From positions 1-64,000 of the forward strand of contig NZ_PZJX01000029.1 in NCBI RefSeq assembly GCF_003034915.1: a DNA stretch of 64,000 bases, given 5' to 3'. The translations under genes were made by a program, and so were the position numbers. The notes beneath the pieces are model-generated. The model had not been told where the DNA came from and did no database searches. It worked only from the letters and a program-made list of their open reading frames with translations. This document shows, one piece after another, positions 34,454 to 43,786 of the stretch; position 1 is the stretch's first letter; each line of letters opens with the position of its first letter. This DNA comes from Mesorhizobium helmanticense (GTDB lineage Bacteria; Pseudomonadota; Alphaproteobacteria; Rhizobiales; Rhizobiaceae).

Positions 34454-35716
34454 TCAGCCTCCGGTTCCTGTTCCGGTCTTGGCTGAGGCAAACAGCGCGA
34501 CGGCGTTGGCTATGCTCTGGGCCGCCTTGCCGCGCCAGTCGGCGCTGAGCAGTTGCGCCTCGTCCTTGGCATTGGAGAGATAGCCGAGCTCTACCAGCAC
34601 GGACGGGACGTCCGGTGCCTTCAGCACCTTGAAGCCGGCCGAACGCTGCGGATTGTTGATGAGACCAACGCTGCTGGAAAGCTGGCCGACCAGAGTATGG
34701 GCGAAACTCATCGAGAAACTGTGCGTTTCGCGGCGGATCAGGTCGATCAGAATATCAGTCACTTCCTTGTTGTCGTCCTTGATCTCCATGCCGGCGAACT
34801 GGTCGGAGAGGTTTTCACGGTCGGCAAGCGCCTGGGCTTGCGGGTCGGAAGCCTTGTCGGAGACGGTGTAAACGGTTGCGCCGCGGATGCCCTTGACGCT
34901 GATCGTGTCGGCATGGATCGAGATGAGCAGGTCGGCCTCGTGCTGGCGGGCAATGCGCACACGGTCATCCAGCCGCAGGAACTGGTCGCTGTCGCGCGTC
35001 ATGAACACGTCGTATTTGCCGACCGCGGCAAGCTTGTCGCGCAATTCGGTGGCGAAGGCGAGCGTGACGTTCTTTTCGATCGTACCGTTCAGGCCCTCGG
35101 CGCCGCCGTCGATGCCGCCATGGCCAGGATCGATGACGACGGTGAAGCGATGGCCTGGATTGGAGACCGGCCCGGTGCCGATCCTGCCGCCCTTGTCGGA
35201 GGAGACCGTAGAGCCGGTGGTCAGCGCCTGATTGGCAAGAGCGGCGTCGAATTCGCGCGCGGACGCCGCCGACATGTCGATGGCGATACGATAGCCTTCG
35301 CCGTCATCGTTCTTGAGCACGTCGAGCCGGTCGACGGCGAATGGGCCCTTGCCGGTGAGGATCAGCCGCGAGACCCCGTCGCCGAGATCGCCGTAGCGCA
35401 CGTTCCTGACCAGGCCACGCGCCTTCACATCCTTGGCATTGACGGCGAATCGCGTGCTTGGCAGATCGATGACCAGGCGGTTGGGGCCGCGCAGGAGGAA
35501 CCATTTGACGTCGGGTTCGCGATCGAAATTGACGACGATGCGCATCTTGGTGGCGTCGCCGGCCATCTTGTAACTCGTCGCGCGCAGTGGCGTCTCGACG
35601 GCAAAGGAAACCGGCGGGAAAGCCAGACAAACGGCAAGCAACAGCAACAGGCAGGCGGCACGGGAGAAAATGCCTCCGGCACGCCTGCCCTTGTCTGTGA
35701 AGCCTGCCAGTCCCAT
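34454..35716 (-). CDS. amiC: Periplasmic N-acetylmuramoyl-L-alanine amidase AmiC-type
   Basis: The 420-residue enzyme splits daughter-cell peptidoglycan. It has a signal peptide (about residues 15-40), an AMIN domain (about 45-150, MRIVVNFDREPDVKWFLLRG) that binds peptidoglycan or the division site, and a zinc-dependent amidase_3 domain with FTVVIDPGHGGIDGGAEG, the glutamate in IEKNVTLAFATELRDKL, and SIHADTIS. It is upstream of mrcA on the same strand with 214 bases between. It differs in fold from the amidase at 1789-2460. Confidence 0.9.
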   Translation of the reverse strand: MGLAGFTDKGRRAGGIFSRAACLLLLLAVCLAFPPVSFAVETPLRATSYKMAGDATKMRIVVNFDREPDVKWFLLRGPNRLVIDLPSTRFAVNAKDVKARGLVRNVRYGDLGDGVSRLILTGKGPFAVDRLDVLKNDDGEGYRIAIDMSAASAREFDAALANQALTTGSTVSSDKGGRIGTGPVSNPGHRFTVVIDPGHGGIDGGAEGLNGTIEKNVTLAFATELRDKLAAVGKYDVFMTRDSDQFLRLDDRVRIARQHEADLLISIHADTISVKGIRGATVYTVSDKASDPQAQALADRENLSDQFAGMEIKDDNKEVTDILIDLIRRETHSFSMSFAHTLVGQLSSSVGLINNPQRSAGFKVLKAPDVPSVLVELGYLSNAKDEAQLLSADWRGKAAQSIANAVALFASAKTGTGTGG

Positions 35717-36365
35717 TTTCTTCCAGTCGCTTCTGTTTGGCGCCAGACGGCGATCATGCTGTTGAAGGGCCGGTTAAGCCGCGAACTCGATTAACGATTG
35801 GTATCCAGAGAAGGTTAACCAAGCCTTTTCATGCAAGGCCCAAGCCCTGTACTTGCCGTAACGGAACTGCTTTTTGCCGGCATCGGAAATCGGGGTTGCC
35901 TTCCAACCCGCCAAATCATAAAAGCGATGGTGGATCACTGCAATCCTGGAACCGTCCTCTTCCGCAGCTTCCTGCTACAGGTCAGACGAAAGGCGGCTCC
36001 TTCGCTTCAAGCGAAAAGGCATCAGGTGATCGCGACGAATTTCGCAGGCGCGAGCCCGTGGCGGGGGAATCGCCTGCGTGAGGAAAACGGCCGGGATTGT
36101 TCCGCGCCGGCTCTGTACGAGCAAACAAGCTGGTCCGGATTTTCCGGGCTTTGGTTCAAAAAGGATCCGCTGGTTACGATGGCTTCAAGCGCAATCATGG
36201 AAAGGTCCGCAGCAAACCGCGCCATTGTGGCAGCGGGCGGCACCGTCATGGCGCTCAAGCGGCGGCCGGCGGACGTTCAAATGTCCGGCACCCATGTTCA
36301 CCCGCAGCGAAGGGCTTTGCCCCGCAAGCTGCAATCGATGACGGCTGCCGGCGGGAAACGAAATA
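35717..36365. other. 649-base leader region between amiC and rne
   Basis: The divergent gap carries no gene that I can support. Open frames across it have no domain-like sequence. Most of it probably is the rne promoter and a long 5' leader; in other bacteria the rne leader is cut by RNase E itself for autoregulation. That function here is inference from position and length. Confidence 0.5.
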
Positions 36366-39293
36366 ATGCCCAACAAAATGCTGATAGACGCCTCCCACCC
36401 GGAGGAAACACGTGTTGTCGTCGTTCGCGGTAACCGTATCGAAGAATTCGACTTTGAATCCCAGGACAAGAAGCAGCTCAAAGGAAACATCTACCTCGCC
36501 CGCGTAACCCGCGTCGAACCCTCGCTTCAGGCAGCCTTTGTCGAATATGGCGGCAACCGTCACGGTTTTCTCGCCTTCAGTGAAATTCACCCCGACTACT
36601 ACCAGATCCCGGTCGCCGACCGTCAGGCGCTGTTGCGCGCGGAAGCGCAGGAGGCTGAAGACGAGGACGAAGAGGACGGCGAAGGCGAAGACCGCCAGAG
36701 CCGCGAACGCGGCCGGCGAGGACGCCGTCGTGGCGGCAAGAGCCGCGACCGCGGCGAACACAAGCGCGACGCAAGCGCGGCTGATTCTGCCGATTCCGAT
36801 GAGAGCGGCGGTCATAGTGAGAGCCATGAGGATGCGGTCGCGGAGAATGTCGACGCCGCGCCCGAAGATGGCACCACCGCGCCTGACAGCGCGGATCATG
36901 ATGAAGACGCTGCCGACCGCGGCGAGGATGTCGTAGCTCGCGGCGAGGACGTCGCGGATGATGAGACCTCTGCCGAAGGTGGACCCAATTCCATCGCCGC
37001 CAGCATCGAAGCGGATGTGATCTCCGAAGCCGTGCTGCAGACGGAGCCTGCGGGCGAAGCCACCTCGAGCGACAATGATCGCGGTATGCTGGAAGAGGTG
37101 CAATCCTCACACTCGGACGACCATGAGGTCGAATCGGTCGGCGCCGAGGATGCACTGGAGGAAGTGCGCAACCGCCGCAAGCCGGTGCGCCGCCAGTACA
37201 AGATCCAGGAAGTGATCAAGCGCCGGCAGATCCTGCTGGTGCAGGTCGTCAAGGAGGAGCGCGGCAACAAGGGCGCCGCACTCACCACCTATCTCTCGCT
37301 TGCCGGCCGCTATTCCGTGCTGATGCCGAACACAGCGCGCGGCGGCGGCATTTCACGCAAGATCACCAGCGCGGTGGACCGCAAGCGACTGAAGGAAGTC
37401 GTCGCCGATCTCGAAGTGCCGCAAGGCATGGGCGTTATCCTGCGCACCGCCGGCGAAAGCCGCACCAAGGCCGAGATCAAGCGCGACTACGAATATCTGA
37501 TGCGGCTTTGGGAAAACGTCCGCAACCTGACGCTGCAGTCCACGGCCCCTGCCCTGGTCTACGAGGAAGGCAGCCTGATCAAGCGTTCCGTGCGCGACCT
37601 CTACAACAAGGACATCGACGAGATCCTGGTCTCCGGCGACGAAGGCTACCGCGAGGCCAAGGATTTCATGCGCATGCTGATGCCGAGCCACGCCAAGGTC
37701 GTGCAGCCGTTCCGCGACACGACGCCGATCTTCGTGCGCAATGGCATCGAGGCACAGCTCGACCGCATGCTGCAGCCGCAGGTGACGCTGAAGAGCGGCG
37801 GCTACATCATCATCAACCAGACCGAAGCGCTGGTCGCCATCGACGTCAATTCGGGCCGTTCCACCAAGGAACACTCGATCGAGGACACCGCGCTTCACAC
37901 CAATCTGGAAGCGGCCGAGGAAGTCGCGCGGCAACTGAGGCTGCGCGATCTTGCCGGCCTGATCGTCATTGACTTCATCGACATGGAGGAGAACCGCAAC
38001 AACCGCTCCGTCGAGAAGCGGCTGAAGGATCACCTCAAGAACGATCGCGCCCGCATCCAGGTCGGCCGCATCTCGCATTTCGGCCTGATGGAGATGTCGC
38101 GCCAGCGCATCCGCGCCAGCGTGCTGGAATCGACGATGAAGCCCTGCCCGCATTGCGGCGGCACCGGCCATGTGCGCTCCGATTCGTCCGTTGCGCTGAT
38201 GGTGGTGCGGGCGATCGAGGAATTCCTGCTCAAGGATTCGCGCAGCCACATCACGGTGCGGACGCCGGCGGCGACCGCGCTCTACGTGCTCAATCACAAG
38301 CGCGGCACGCTGGTCGAACTCGAAAGCCGCTTCGGCCTGACCATCACCATCGAGGCCGACGACACGGTCGGCGCCCAGCATTACGCGATCTTCCGCGGCG
38401 CGCTGGCCGAAAAGCCTGAGGGCTTCGTCGAGGCGCGCAGCCTGCCCGCCTATGTCGAGCCGGAAGAGCCCGAGGACGAAATCGTCATCGAGGAGGAGGA
38501 CGAGGCTCCCGTGCAAGCGGAGCAGCCGCGCCACGGCCAGCAGCCGCTGCAGCCGAGATCCAGCGAGGATGGCGAAGGCCGCGATCGCAAGCGCCGCAAG
38601 CGCCGCAGACGGCGTGGCGGCAAGGACCGCGACCGCGAGCATGGCGCGCCGGTGGAAGGTGCTTCCGTCTCGATGCCGGCGGATGGCGCTGTCGAAGCGA
38701 CAAGTGATGAAGATGCTGGCGATGAACATGCCGAAGCGGGTCAGGAAGCACCGGTCGGCGTTGTCGATGCCACGGAAGCTTCTGATGACGGCCAAGGCAA
38801 GAAGCGGCGGCGCGGCAAGCGCGGCGGCAAGCGCAATCGCCGTGAAGACGACGAAGACGCGAGCGCCGGCGAAGCAGCGACCGCTTCCGAGGCCGACGCC
38901 ACGCAAAGCGAGCCTGTAGCAATCGAACCGGTCGCAGCAACACCGGTCGAAGAGCTTGCGGTTCTCGCTCCAGCCAATGACGACGCGCCGAGCGCAGAGA
39001 AGCCGAAAAAGCCGCGCCGCGTCGCCAAGCCCAAGAAGGCGGCTGCGGAAACTGTCGCCGCAACTGTAGCGGACGTCACCTCGGCAGCCCCGGCCGAAAC
39101 CCTTGCGCCCGTTTCGGAAGAAATAGCCGTGGTGGCTTCCGATGAAACGCCGAAGGCCCGTCCGTCGCGGCGCAAGCCCGCGCCGGTGGATGCTCCGGTC
39201 GTGCCGGTCGTCTCCTCGACCGTTGCCGAGGAAGCCAAGACTGAAGAAAAGCCGAAGCGTGCCGGCTGGTGGCAGCGAAAAGGCTTTTTCTAA
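36366..39293 (+). CDS. rne: Ribonuclease E
   Basis: The 975-residue endonuclease governs mRNA decay and rRNA/tRNA processing. The S1 RNA-binding domain is split: its first half ends near residue 90 (FLAFSEIHPDYYQIP), a very acidic disordered insert of roughly 180 residues follows, and the second half resumes at KIQEVIKRRQILLVQV. The catalytic DNase I-like part has ALVAIDVNSGRST and LIVIDFIDMEE with the two metal aspartates, and the zinc-link CPHCGGTGH. The C-terminal third is disordered with Arg/Lys-rich blocks (KRRKRRRRRGGKDRD) and ends AGWWQRKGFF, typical for alphaproteobacteria. Confidence 0.95.
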   Translation: MPNKMLIDASHPEETRVVVVRGNRIEEFDFESQDKKQLKGNIYLARVTRVEPSLQAAFVEYGGNRHGFLAFSEIHPDYYQIPVADRQALLRAEAQEAEDEDEEDGEGEDRQSRERGRRGRRRGGKSRDRGEHKRDASAADSADSDESGGHSESHEDAVAENVDAAPEDGTTAPDSADHDEDAADRGEDVVARGEDVADDETSAEGGPNSIAASIEADVISEAVLQTEPAGEATSSDNDRGMLEEVQSSHSDDHEVESVGAEDALEEVRNRRKPVRRQYKIQEVIKRRQILLVQVVKEERGNKGAALTTYLSLAGRYSVLMPNTARGGGISRKITSAVDRKRLKEVVADLEVPQGMGVILRTAGESRTKAEIKRDYEYLMRLWENVRNLTLQSTAPALVYEEGSLIKRSVRDLYNKDIDEILVSGDEGYREAKDFMRMLMPSHAKVVQPFRDTTPIFVRNGIEAQLDRMLQPQVTLKSGGYIIINQTEALVAIDVNSGRSTKEHSIEDTALHTNLEAAEEVARQLRLRDLAGLIVIDFIDMEENRNNRSVEKRLKDHLKNDRARIQVGRISHFGLMEMSRQRIRASVLESTMKPCPHCGGTGHVRSDSSVALMVVRAIEEFLLKDSRSHITVRTPAATALYVLNHKRGTLVELESRFGLTITIEADDTVGAQHYAIFRGALAEKPEGFVEARSLPAYVEPEEPEDEIVIEEEDEAPVQAEQPRHGQQPLQPRSSEDGEGRDRKRRKRRRRRGGKDRDREHGAPVEGASVSMPADGAVEATSDEDAGDEHAEAGQEAPVGVVDATEASDDGQGKKRRRGKRGGKRNRREDDEDASAGEAATASEADATQSEPVAIEPVAATPVEELAVLAPANDDAPSAEKPKKPRRVAKPKKAAAETVAATVADVTSAAPAETLAPVSEEIAVVASDETPKARPSRRKPAPVDAPVVPVVSSTVAEEAKTEEKPKRAGWWQRKGFF

Positions 39294-39322
39294 GGTTTTC
39301 AGTTGCTTGTTGACTATCTGAC

Positions 39323-39355
39323 AAAACCGCGCCACCGAAAGGTGGCGCGGTTTTG
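39323..39355 (+). terminator. Rho-independent terminator after rne
   Basis: AAAACCGCGCCACC, loop GAAA, GGTGGCGCGGTTTT: a 10-bp GC stem with a GAAA tetraloop and A/T flanks, 30 bases after the rne stop. It could also serve the minus strand. Confidence 0.92.
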
Positions 39356-39483
39356 TCTGCTTATCGAAAGTCGAATCTGAAAAACTGTCCCGGCCGGCCG
39401 ACATTTCCGCGAGCTGCGCGCCGATATCACTCCCGATTTTCTTTCCAACCGGCAGGCGCGGTGATTTTCACCACACTTTGGCT

Positions 39484-39592
39484 AATGCATGTCGCGCAAA
39501 AGTGTGCAGCGGTTTTGCGATGACGACATGCATGAAAACAAGAACTTAAAGCGCGTCGCATGAATCCGTTCAAACGCGACGCGCTTTAAGCC
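39484..39592. repeat. Dispersed double-palindrome repeat, copy 2
   Basis: First palindrome: TAATGCATGTCGCGC with GACGACATGCATG around AAAAGTGTGCAGCGGTTTTGC. Second: CTTAAAGCGCGTCGCATGAA with CAAACGCGACGCGCTTTAAG. As a whole it is the reverse complement of 28931-29056. The hmuV stop codon (39586-39588) is inside its last bases. Confidence 0.8.
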
Positions 39593-40383
39593 GCCGACTG
39601 CGGCAGCACGAACGGCATATTTCCCGGCGGCAGCGCGCCGACCTTCAGCCGGCAGTCGAACACTTTTTCGATCAGATCATCGCTCAGCACATCCTGCGGT
39701 GAGCCGGTGGCGGCGAGCCTGCCGCGGTGCATGACGAAAATGCGGTCGGCATACATGGCCGTCAGGTTGAGGTCGTGCAGGATGGCGACCACGCCGCCGC
39801 CCCTTCTGGCAAAATCGCGGGCGATGTTCATGATGATCAGTTGATGCTTGATGTCGAGGCTGGAAACCGGCTCGTCGAGGAACAGATAGCGCGGCTTGCC
39901 GTCGAGCACCGGCGCCCAGACCTGGCAGAGCACGCGGGCAAGCTGCACGCGCTGCTGTTCGCCGCCCGAAAGCTCCTGGTAGAAACGGCCGGCAAAGCCG
40001 TCGAGATCGACGCGCGCCAACGCCCGTTCGGGCAGGCGCTCGTCCTCGCCGGGCAGCACGCCGGAGCGTCCGCCGACCAGGCCGAGCCTGACGATCTCGC
40101 GCACCGTGAAGGGGAAGGACAGCGTCGTCGCCTGTGGCAGCACGGCACGCACTGTCGCGGCCTCGACCGGCTTCATCACGGCAAGATCGCGGCCGTTGAT
40201 GGCGATCTGGCCCGAATAAGCAAGATCGCCTGACAACGCCCTCAGGAACGTCGTCTTGCCCGAACCGTTGGGGCCGACGATCGCCGCGATTTCGCCGGGC
40301 CGCATGTCGAAATCGACATTGGTGACGATGCGCTTGCCACCAATGGCCACCGAAACATCCCGCGCTTCGATCATGAAACCCAT
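39586..40383 (-). CDS. hmuV: Hemin ABC importer ATPase HmuV
   Basis: The 265-residue ATPase has Walker A VGPNGSGKTTFLRAL, Q-loop LPQATTLSFPF, signature LSGGEQQRVQLARVL, Walker B YLFLDEPVSSLD and H-loop LHDLNLTAMY, in the pattern of vitamin B12/heme/siderophore importers. It is the last gene of the minus-strand heme operon, one base after hmuU. The stop codon lies in a dispersed repeat. Confidence 0.94.
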   Translation of the reverse strand: MGFMIEARDVSVAIGGKRIVTNVDFDMRPGEIAAIVGPNGSGKTTFLRALSGDLAYSGQIAINGRDLAVMKPVEAATVRAVLPQATTLSFPFTVREIVRLGLVGGRSGVLPGEDERLPERALARVDLDGFAGRFYQELSGGEQQRVQLARVLCQVWAPVLDGKPRYLFLDEPVSSLDIKHQLIIMNIARDFARRGGGVVAILHDLNLTAMYADRIFVMHRGRLAATGSPQDVLSDDLIEKVFDCRLKVGALPPGNMPFVLPQSAA

Positions 40384-40384
40384 C

Positions 40385-41488
40385 TCACAGGTCGACGACG
40401 CCGCGCTTGCGCAGCAGGATCCAGAGGAAGAACGGCGCGCCGGCGATCGCGGTGACGATGCCGATCGGCAGCTCGGCCGGCGCTACGATGGTGCGCGCGA
40501 CGGCATCGGCCAAAAGCAGCAGGCAAGCGCCGAGCAGTGCTGACGCCGGCAGCAGATAGCGGTTGTCAGGACCGATGGCCAGGCGCAGCAAATGCGGCAC
40601 GACGATACCGACAAAGCCGATGCCGCCGCTGACGGCGACGGACGCCCCGACCGCCGCCGAAACGCCGACGATCGCGGTGTATTTCAGCCTTTGCACCGGG
40701 ATGCCAAGATGGCCGGCGGTGGCTTCGCCGAGCGCCAGCGCGTTGAGACCACGCGCCAGGAACGGCATCGCCGCCAGGGCCAGCACGATGATCGGCCCGA
40801 CCGAGCCGATCTTCTGCCAGGTCGCACCAGCGAGCGAGCCGAGCTGCCAGAAGGTCAGATCGCGCAACTGACGGTCGTCGGCCATGAAGATCAGGATGCC
40901 GGTCAGCGCCATGGCGAGCGCCGCCAGCGCTATGCCGGCCAGCAGCATGGTGGCGACCGAGGTTCGGCCCTGCCTGGTGGCGACCTGATAAAGCACCAAT
41001 GTCGTCGCCAGCCCGCCGCAGAATGCCGCCAGCGGCAAGGCAAGCGTGCCCAGCGCCGCCGTGAATGGCGCCAGCACCGTGGCGCCAAGCACGATGACGG
41101 CCACCGCGCCAAGGCTCGATCCGGCCGAAACGCCGATGAGGCCGGGATCGGCCAGCGGGTTGCGGAACAGCCCCTGCATGACCGCGCCGGAGACGGCAAG
41201 TGCCGCGCCGATCAGCACGCCGAGGATGACGCGCGGCAGACGGATGTCATAGACGATCAGGCGGTCGCGAGCGTTCAACGCCTCATTGCCGGGCGCCGCA
41301 CCCAACAGCCAGTCGCTGACAACGCTGACGGCCGACGCATCGGATGCGCCTGATGTCAGCGACAACAGCACGACAAGGACAAGTCCCACGCACAAAAACA
41401 GGATGACGATCCGGGCGCGTCCAGAACGGTCACCTTCGGATGCAGTCGCCATAACGCCCGCCGCACCTGCGATCGATTGGTCGGCCAT
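40385..41488 (-). CDS. hmuU: Hemin ABC importer permease HmuU
   Basis: The 367-residue permease (ATG at 41488) has about ten membrane helices of the FecCD/BtuC type: LPRVILGVLIGAALAVSGAVMQGLFRNPLADPGLIGVSAGSSLGA near the N-terminal third and GFVGIVVPHLLRLAIGPDNRYLLPASALLGA near the C-terminus, which couples to the ATPase. The start is 10 bases after the hmuT stop; a longer open frame upstream overlaps hmuT and is rejected. Confidence 0.93.
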   Translation of the reverse strand: MADQSIAGAAGVMATASEGDRSGRARIVILFLCVGLVLVVLLSLTSGASDASAVSVVSDWLLGAAPGNEALNARDRLIVYDIRLPRVILGVLIGAALAVSGAVMQGLFRNPLADPGLIGVSAGSSLGAVAVIVLGATVLAPFTAALGTLALPLAAFCGGLATTLVLYQVATRQGRTSVATMLLAGIALAALAMALTGILIFMADDRQLRDLTFWQLGSLAGATWQKIGSVGPIIVLALAAMPFLARGLNALALGEATAGHLGIPVQRLKYTAIVGVSAAVGASVAVSGGIGFVGIVVPHLLRLAIGPDNRYLLPASALLGACLLLLADAVARTIVAPAELPIGIVTAIAGAPFFLWILLRKRGVVDL

Positions 41489-41498
41489 CGTCGCTCGC

Positions 41499-42389
41499 TC
41501 AGTCCGTGACCTGCCCGCCATAGAGCGAGACGGCAAGATCATGGATGGCGTCGGCCGTGCGCGGCCCGAAGCCGAGCAGATAGCCGCCATCCATACGGAC
41601 CACCTTGCGGGCAACGCCCGCCGGCGTCGATGAAATGGACGGGCTAGCGAACAGCTGGTCGTCCGATACTGCCGGGCCGGCATTGTTCATCATCAGGATC
41701 ACGTCCGGCCTGGCGGTGATGACAGCCTCGTCGGACAATTGCTTGTAGCCGGAAAAACCGTCGATCGCATTGACGCCGCCGGAAAGCTTGATGATGCCAT
41801 CGGCGGCGGTCTGGCTGCCGGCGGCGAGGATCTTGCCACCCTGCAACGACAGCACGAACAGGATGCGCTTGCGATCCTTGATCGAGGCGGTCTGCTTTTC
41901 GGCCGCCTCCAGCTTGGCGTCGATCTCGGCTGCCAGCGCATCGGCCTTGGCGTCGGCGCCGAGCGCCTTGCCGACGATATGGATCTTTTCGAGGATGCCT
42001 TCACGATCGTAGCGCTCGGGCACCTCGATGAACGGGATGCTCGTCTTCTTCAGCACGTCGACGGCCTCCTTGGGGCCGCTGCCGTGCAGCGCCAAGATGC
42101 CCGACGGATTGACCGAAAGCACACCTTCCGGCGAAAGCTGGCGCATATAGCCGACATCGGGCAGGCCGAGCGCCGCCTCGGGGTATCGGCTGGTCGAATC
42201 GCGGGCGACCAGACGGCTCTGCTCGCCGAGCGCAAAGACGATCTCGGTGATCGAACCGCCAATGGCCGCTATCTTCGAATTGTCGGCAAAGACCTCAGTC
42301 CCTTCGGTGGCGTGAGCCGGCAGCAGCGCAGCAAAGGCCAGGGAAAGACCCATCGCCGGCCCATAAACCCGTTTGAAAAAAGAAGCCAT
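41499..42389 (-). CDS. hmuT: Periplasmic hemin-binding protein HmuT
   Basis: The 296-residue cluster-A-3 binding protein has a signal peptide (MASFFKRVYGPAMGLSLAFA to PAHATEG), an N-lobe with AIGGSITEIVFALGEQSRLVARD, a tyrosine at PDVGYMRQLSPEG which may ligate heme iron, a linking helix and a C-lobe ending GFGPRTADAIHDLAVSLYG. It hands heme to HmuUV. GAGGACAAC precedes the ATG at 42389. Confidence 0.92.
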   Translation of the reverse strand: MASFFKRVYGPAMGLSLAFAALLPAHATEGTEVFADNSKIAAIGGSITEIVFALGEQSRLVARDSTSRYPEAALGLPDVGYMRQLSPEGVLSVNPSGILALHGSGPKEAVDVLKKTSIPFIEVPERYDREGILEKIHIVGKALGADAKADALAAEIDAKLEAAEKQTASIKDRKRILFVLSLQGGKILAAGSQTAADGIIKLSGGVNAIDGFSGYKQLSDEAVITARPDVILMMNNAGPAVSDDQLFASPSISSTPAGVARKVVRMDGGYLLGFGPRTADAIHDLAVSLYGGQVTD

Positions 42390-42399
42390 GTCGTTGTCC

Positions 42400-43461
42400 T
42401 CAGGCCGCGGTCGGGCTTGGTATGCGCGGCAGGTTCTCGGCAAGGAACCGCCAGTCCTCGCGCTCGGCTTCGCCCTCATGGCGTTTGCCGAAGAACTGGA
42501 TGATCATCTTGCCGTCGGCGCCATAGGCTTCGAGCGAGGTGACATGGCCGTCCTTGGTCGGCTTGCGCACGGCCCAGACCTCATGGATGTGGTCGGTCCG
42601 CAAATGCAGGTGGAAGGTCTCGTCCAGCACGTTGATCCACGGTCCCATAGGCTTGATCGACTTGATCGGGCCGGAATGGATCTGGATGCAGCCACGATTG
42701 CCGACGAAGCACATGATCGGCATCTCGCCCTTGGCGGCATGGTGGAACATGGCGCTGACGGCGTCATTGTCGAGCAGCCAGGCGTAGTCCTGGCCGACCA
42801 TGCGCATTGCCTGGCGGCGGTCGAGCTTCAGCGTCTTCAGCATGCCGAAGAACTGGTGCACGTCGGTCAGCCGGCTCCAGCGCTCGCGCAAATCGTCGAC
42901 ATCAGCCGAAGCGGCCGGAGCCTCGGCCTCGTCTTCGAACCCGCTCCCTGAAACCGCAACGGTCGGTTCCTGGTTCGGCGATTCGAGCTCGGCCACCAGC
43001 TTCTGATAGGCATAGAGGTTAGACGCGGGCCTGAGATGCACCTTGTGCACCGCCTCGCCTGCCGCATCGAAGAACTGCAGGCTGCGCCTGATCTCACCGC
43101 CGTCGCGCTTTTCCACGGCAAAGCCGTGTGCCCAGACTTTCGGGAAGATGCGCAGGTCGATGTTCTCGCCAAGCACCATGGCATTGTGGTTGCCGGTAAC
43201 GACCTTGTCGTAGACGCCGATCTTTTCGTGCACCGCGCTTTCGTTGCGGGTCAGCGCCATGACCTCTCCGACAGCCTCCAGCCCGGTCAGAAGATCGTTG
43301 ACGCGCGGCTCGACGCGCACGACCCCGTCGCCGCAATGCGCGGCGACCAGTTCGGCCTCCGAAATGTCGAGCTGGGCGGCGAGATCGCGCTCGCGCATCT
43401 TGGGATTGTCCGCCCGCGCTCGCCGGATTTCATGCGGGGCGGGTTTTACGCGCTGGTCCAT
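42400..43461 (-). CDS. hmuS: Hemin degrading/chaperone factor HmuS (HemS family)
   Basis: The 353-residue cytoplasmic protein consists of two tandem HemS repeats (about 30-170 and 190-345): EAELVAAHCGDGVVRVEPRV and the segment ending in GNHNAMVLGENIDLRIFPK in the first; MFHHAAKGEMPIMCFVGNRGCIQIHSGPI and NVLDETFHLHLRTDHI in the second. The HLHLR motif is a family hallmark. It takes incoming heme and degrades it or passes it on. The ATG at 43461 has AGGTG upstream; the frame extends 15 codons further. Confidence 0.93.
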   Translation of the reverse strand: MDQRVKPAPHEIRRARADNPKMRERDLAAQLDISEAELVAAHCGDGVVRVEPRVNDLLTGLEAVGEVMALTRNESAVHEKIGVYDKVVTGNHNAMVLGENIDLRIFPKVWAHGFAVEKRDGGEIRRSLQFFDAAGEAVHKVHLRPASNLYAYQKLVAELESPNQEPTVAVSGSGFEDEAEAPAASADVDDLRERWSRLTDVHQFFGMLKTLKLDRRQAMRMVGQDYAWLLDNDAVSAMFHHAAKGEMPIMCFVGNRGCIQIHSGPIKSIKPMGPWINVLDETFHLHLRTDHIHEVWAVRKPTKDGHVTSLEAYGADGKMIIQFFGKRHEGEAEREDWRFLAENLPRIPSPTAA

Positions 43462-43516
43462 GTCTTGAACACCTGCCTGTCTTACAGCCACTCGTCTTAC
43501 AGCCACGCGCCTGCAG

Positions 43517-43723
43517 CTACTTGTTGAGGATCAGCTTGCCCTGGCGAGTGATCTTCAACCGATAGAGCGCGCCATGGTGCTCAATGCCGATCTCGTGCTC
43601 GCCCTGGAACAGCGTGTTGCTGGAGAGCGTCCTCACGGCAAGCGGGACCCGGTCGAAACGAGCCGAATTGTCGTCGGAACGGCGGACGCGATAGCGAAAG
43701 TCACCGGGATTGTGCGTGTTCAT
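43517..43723 (-). CDS. hemP: HemP/HmuP heme-uptake regulator
   Basis: A 68-residue protein of the HemP family: the conserved end GALYRLKITRQGKLILNK and SNTLFQGEHEIGIEHHG are diagnostic. In Bradyrhizobium and Burkholderia, HemP/HmuP activates the outer-membrane heme receptor gene together with Irr or Fur. It is the first gene of the minus-strand heme operon and faces hmuR across 200 bases. Confidence 0.93.
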   Translation of the reverse strand: MNTHNPGDFRYRVRRSDDNSARFDRVPLAVRTLSSNTLFQGEHEIGIEHHGALYRLKITRQGKLILNK

Positions 43724-43786
43724 TGGATCGATCCCTTTCCTGTGCCGGGCGTCTGGCTAGGCGTTGCGTAGATGCCGATTCATTTC

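Noticed and set aside
36538..36936. Alternative frames in the acidic insert of rne suggesting a frameshift
   Set aside because: The main frame is continuous from the S1 start to the GWW end; the insert is a usual feature of alphaproteobacterial RNase E.
37353..39404. A 683-codon open frame on the minus strand opposite rne
   Set aside because: It is an antisense shadow of a GC-rich gene: no domain, low-complexity composition mirroring the acidic and basic repeats of RNase E, and the rne frame has full motifs.
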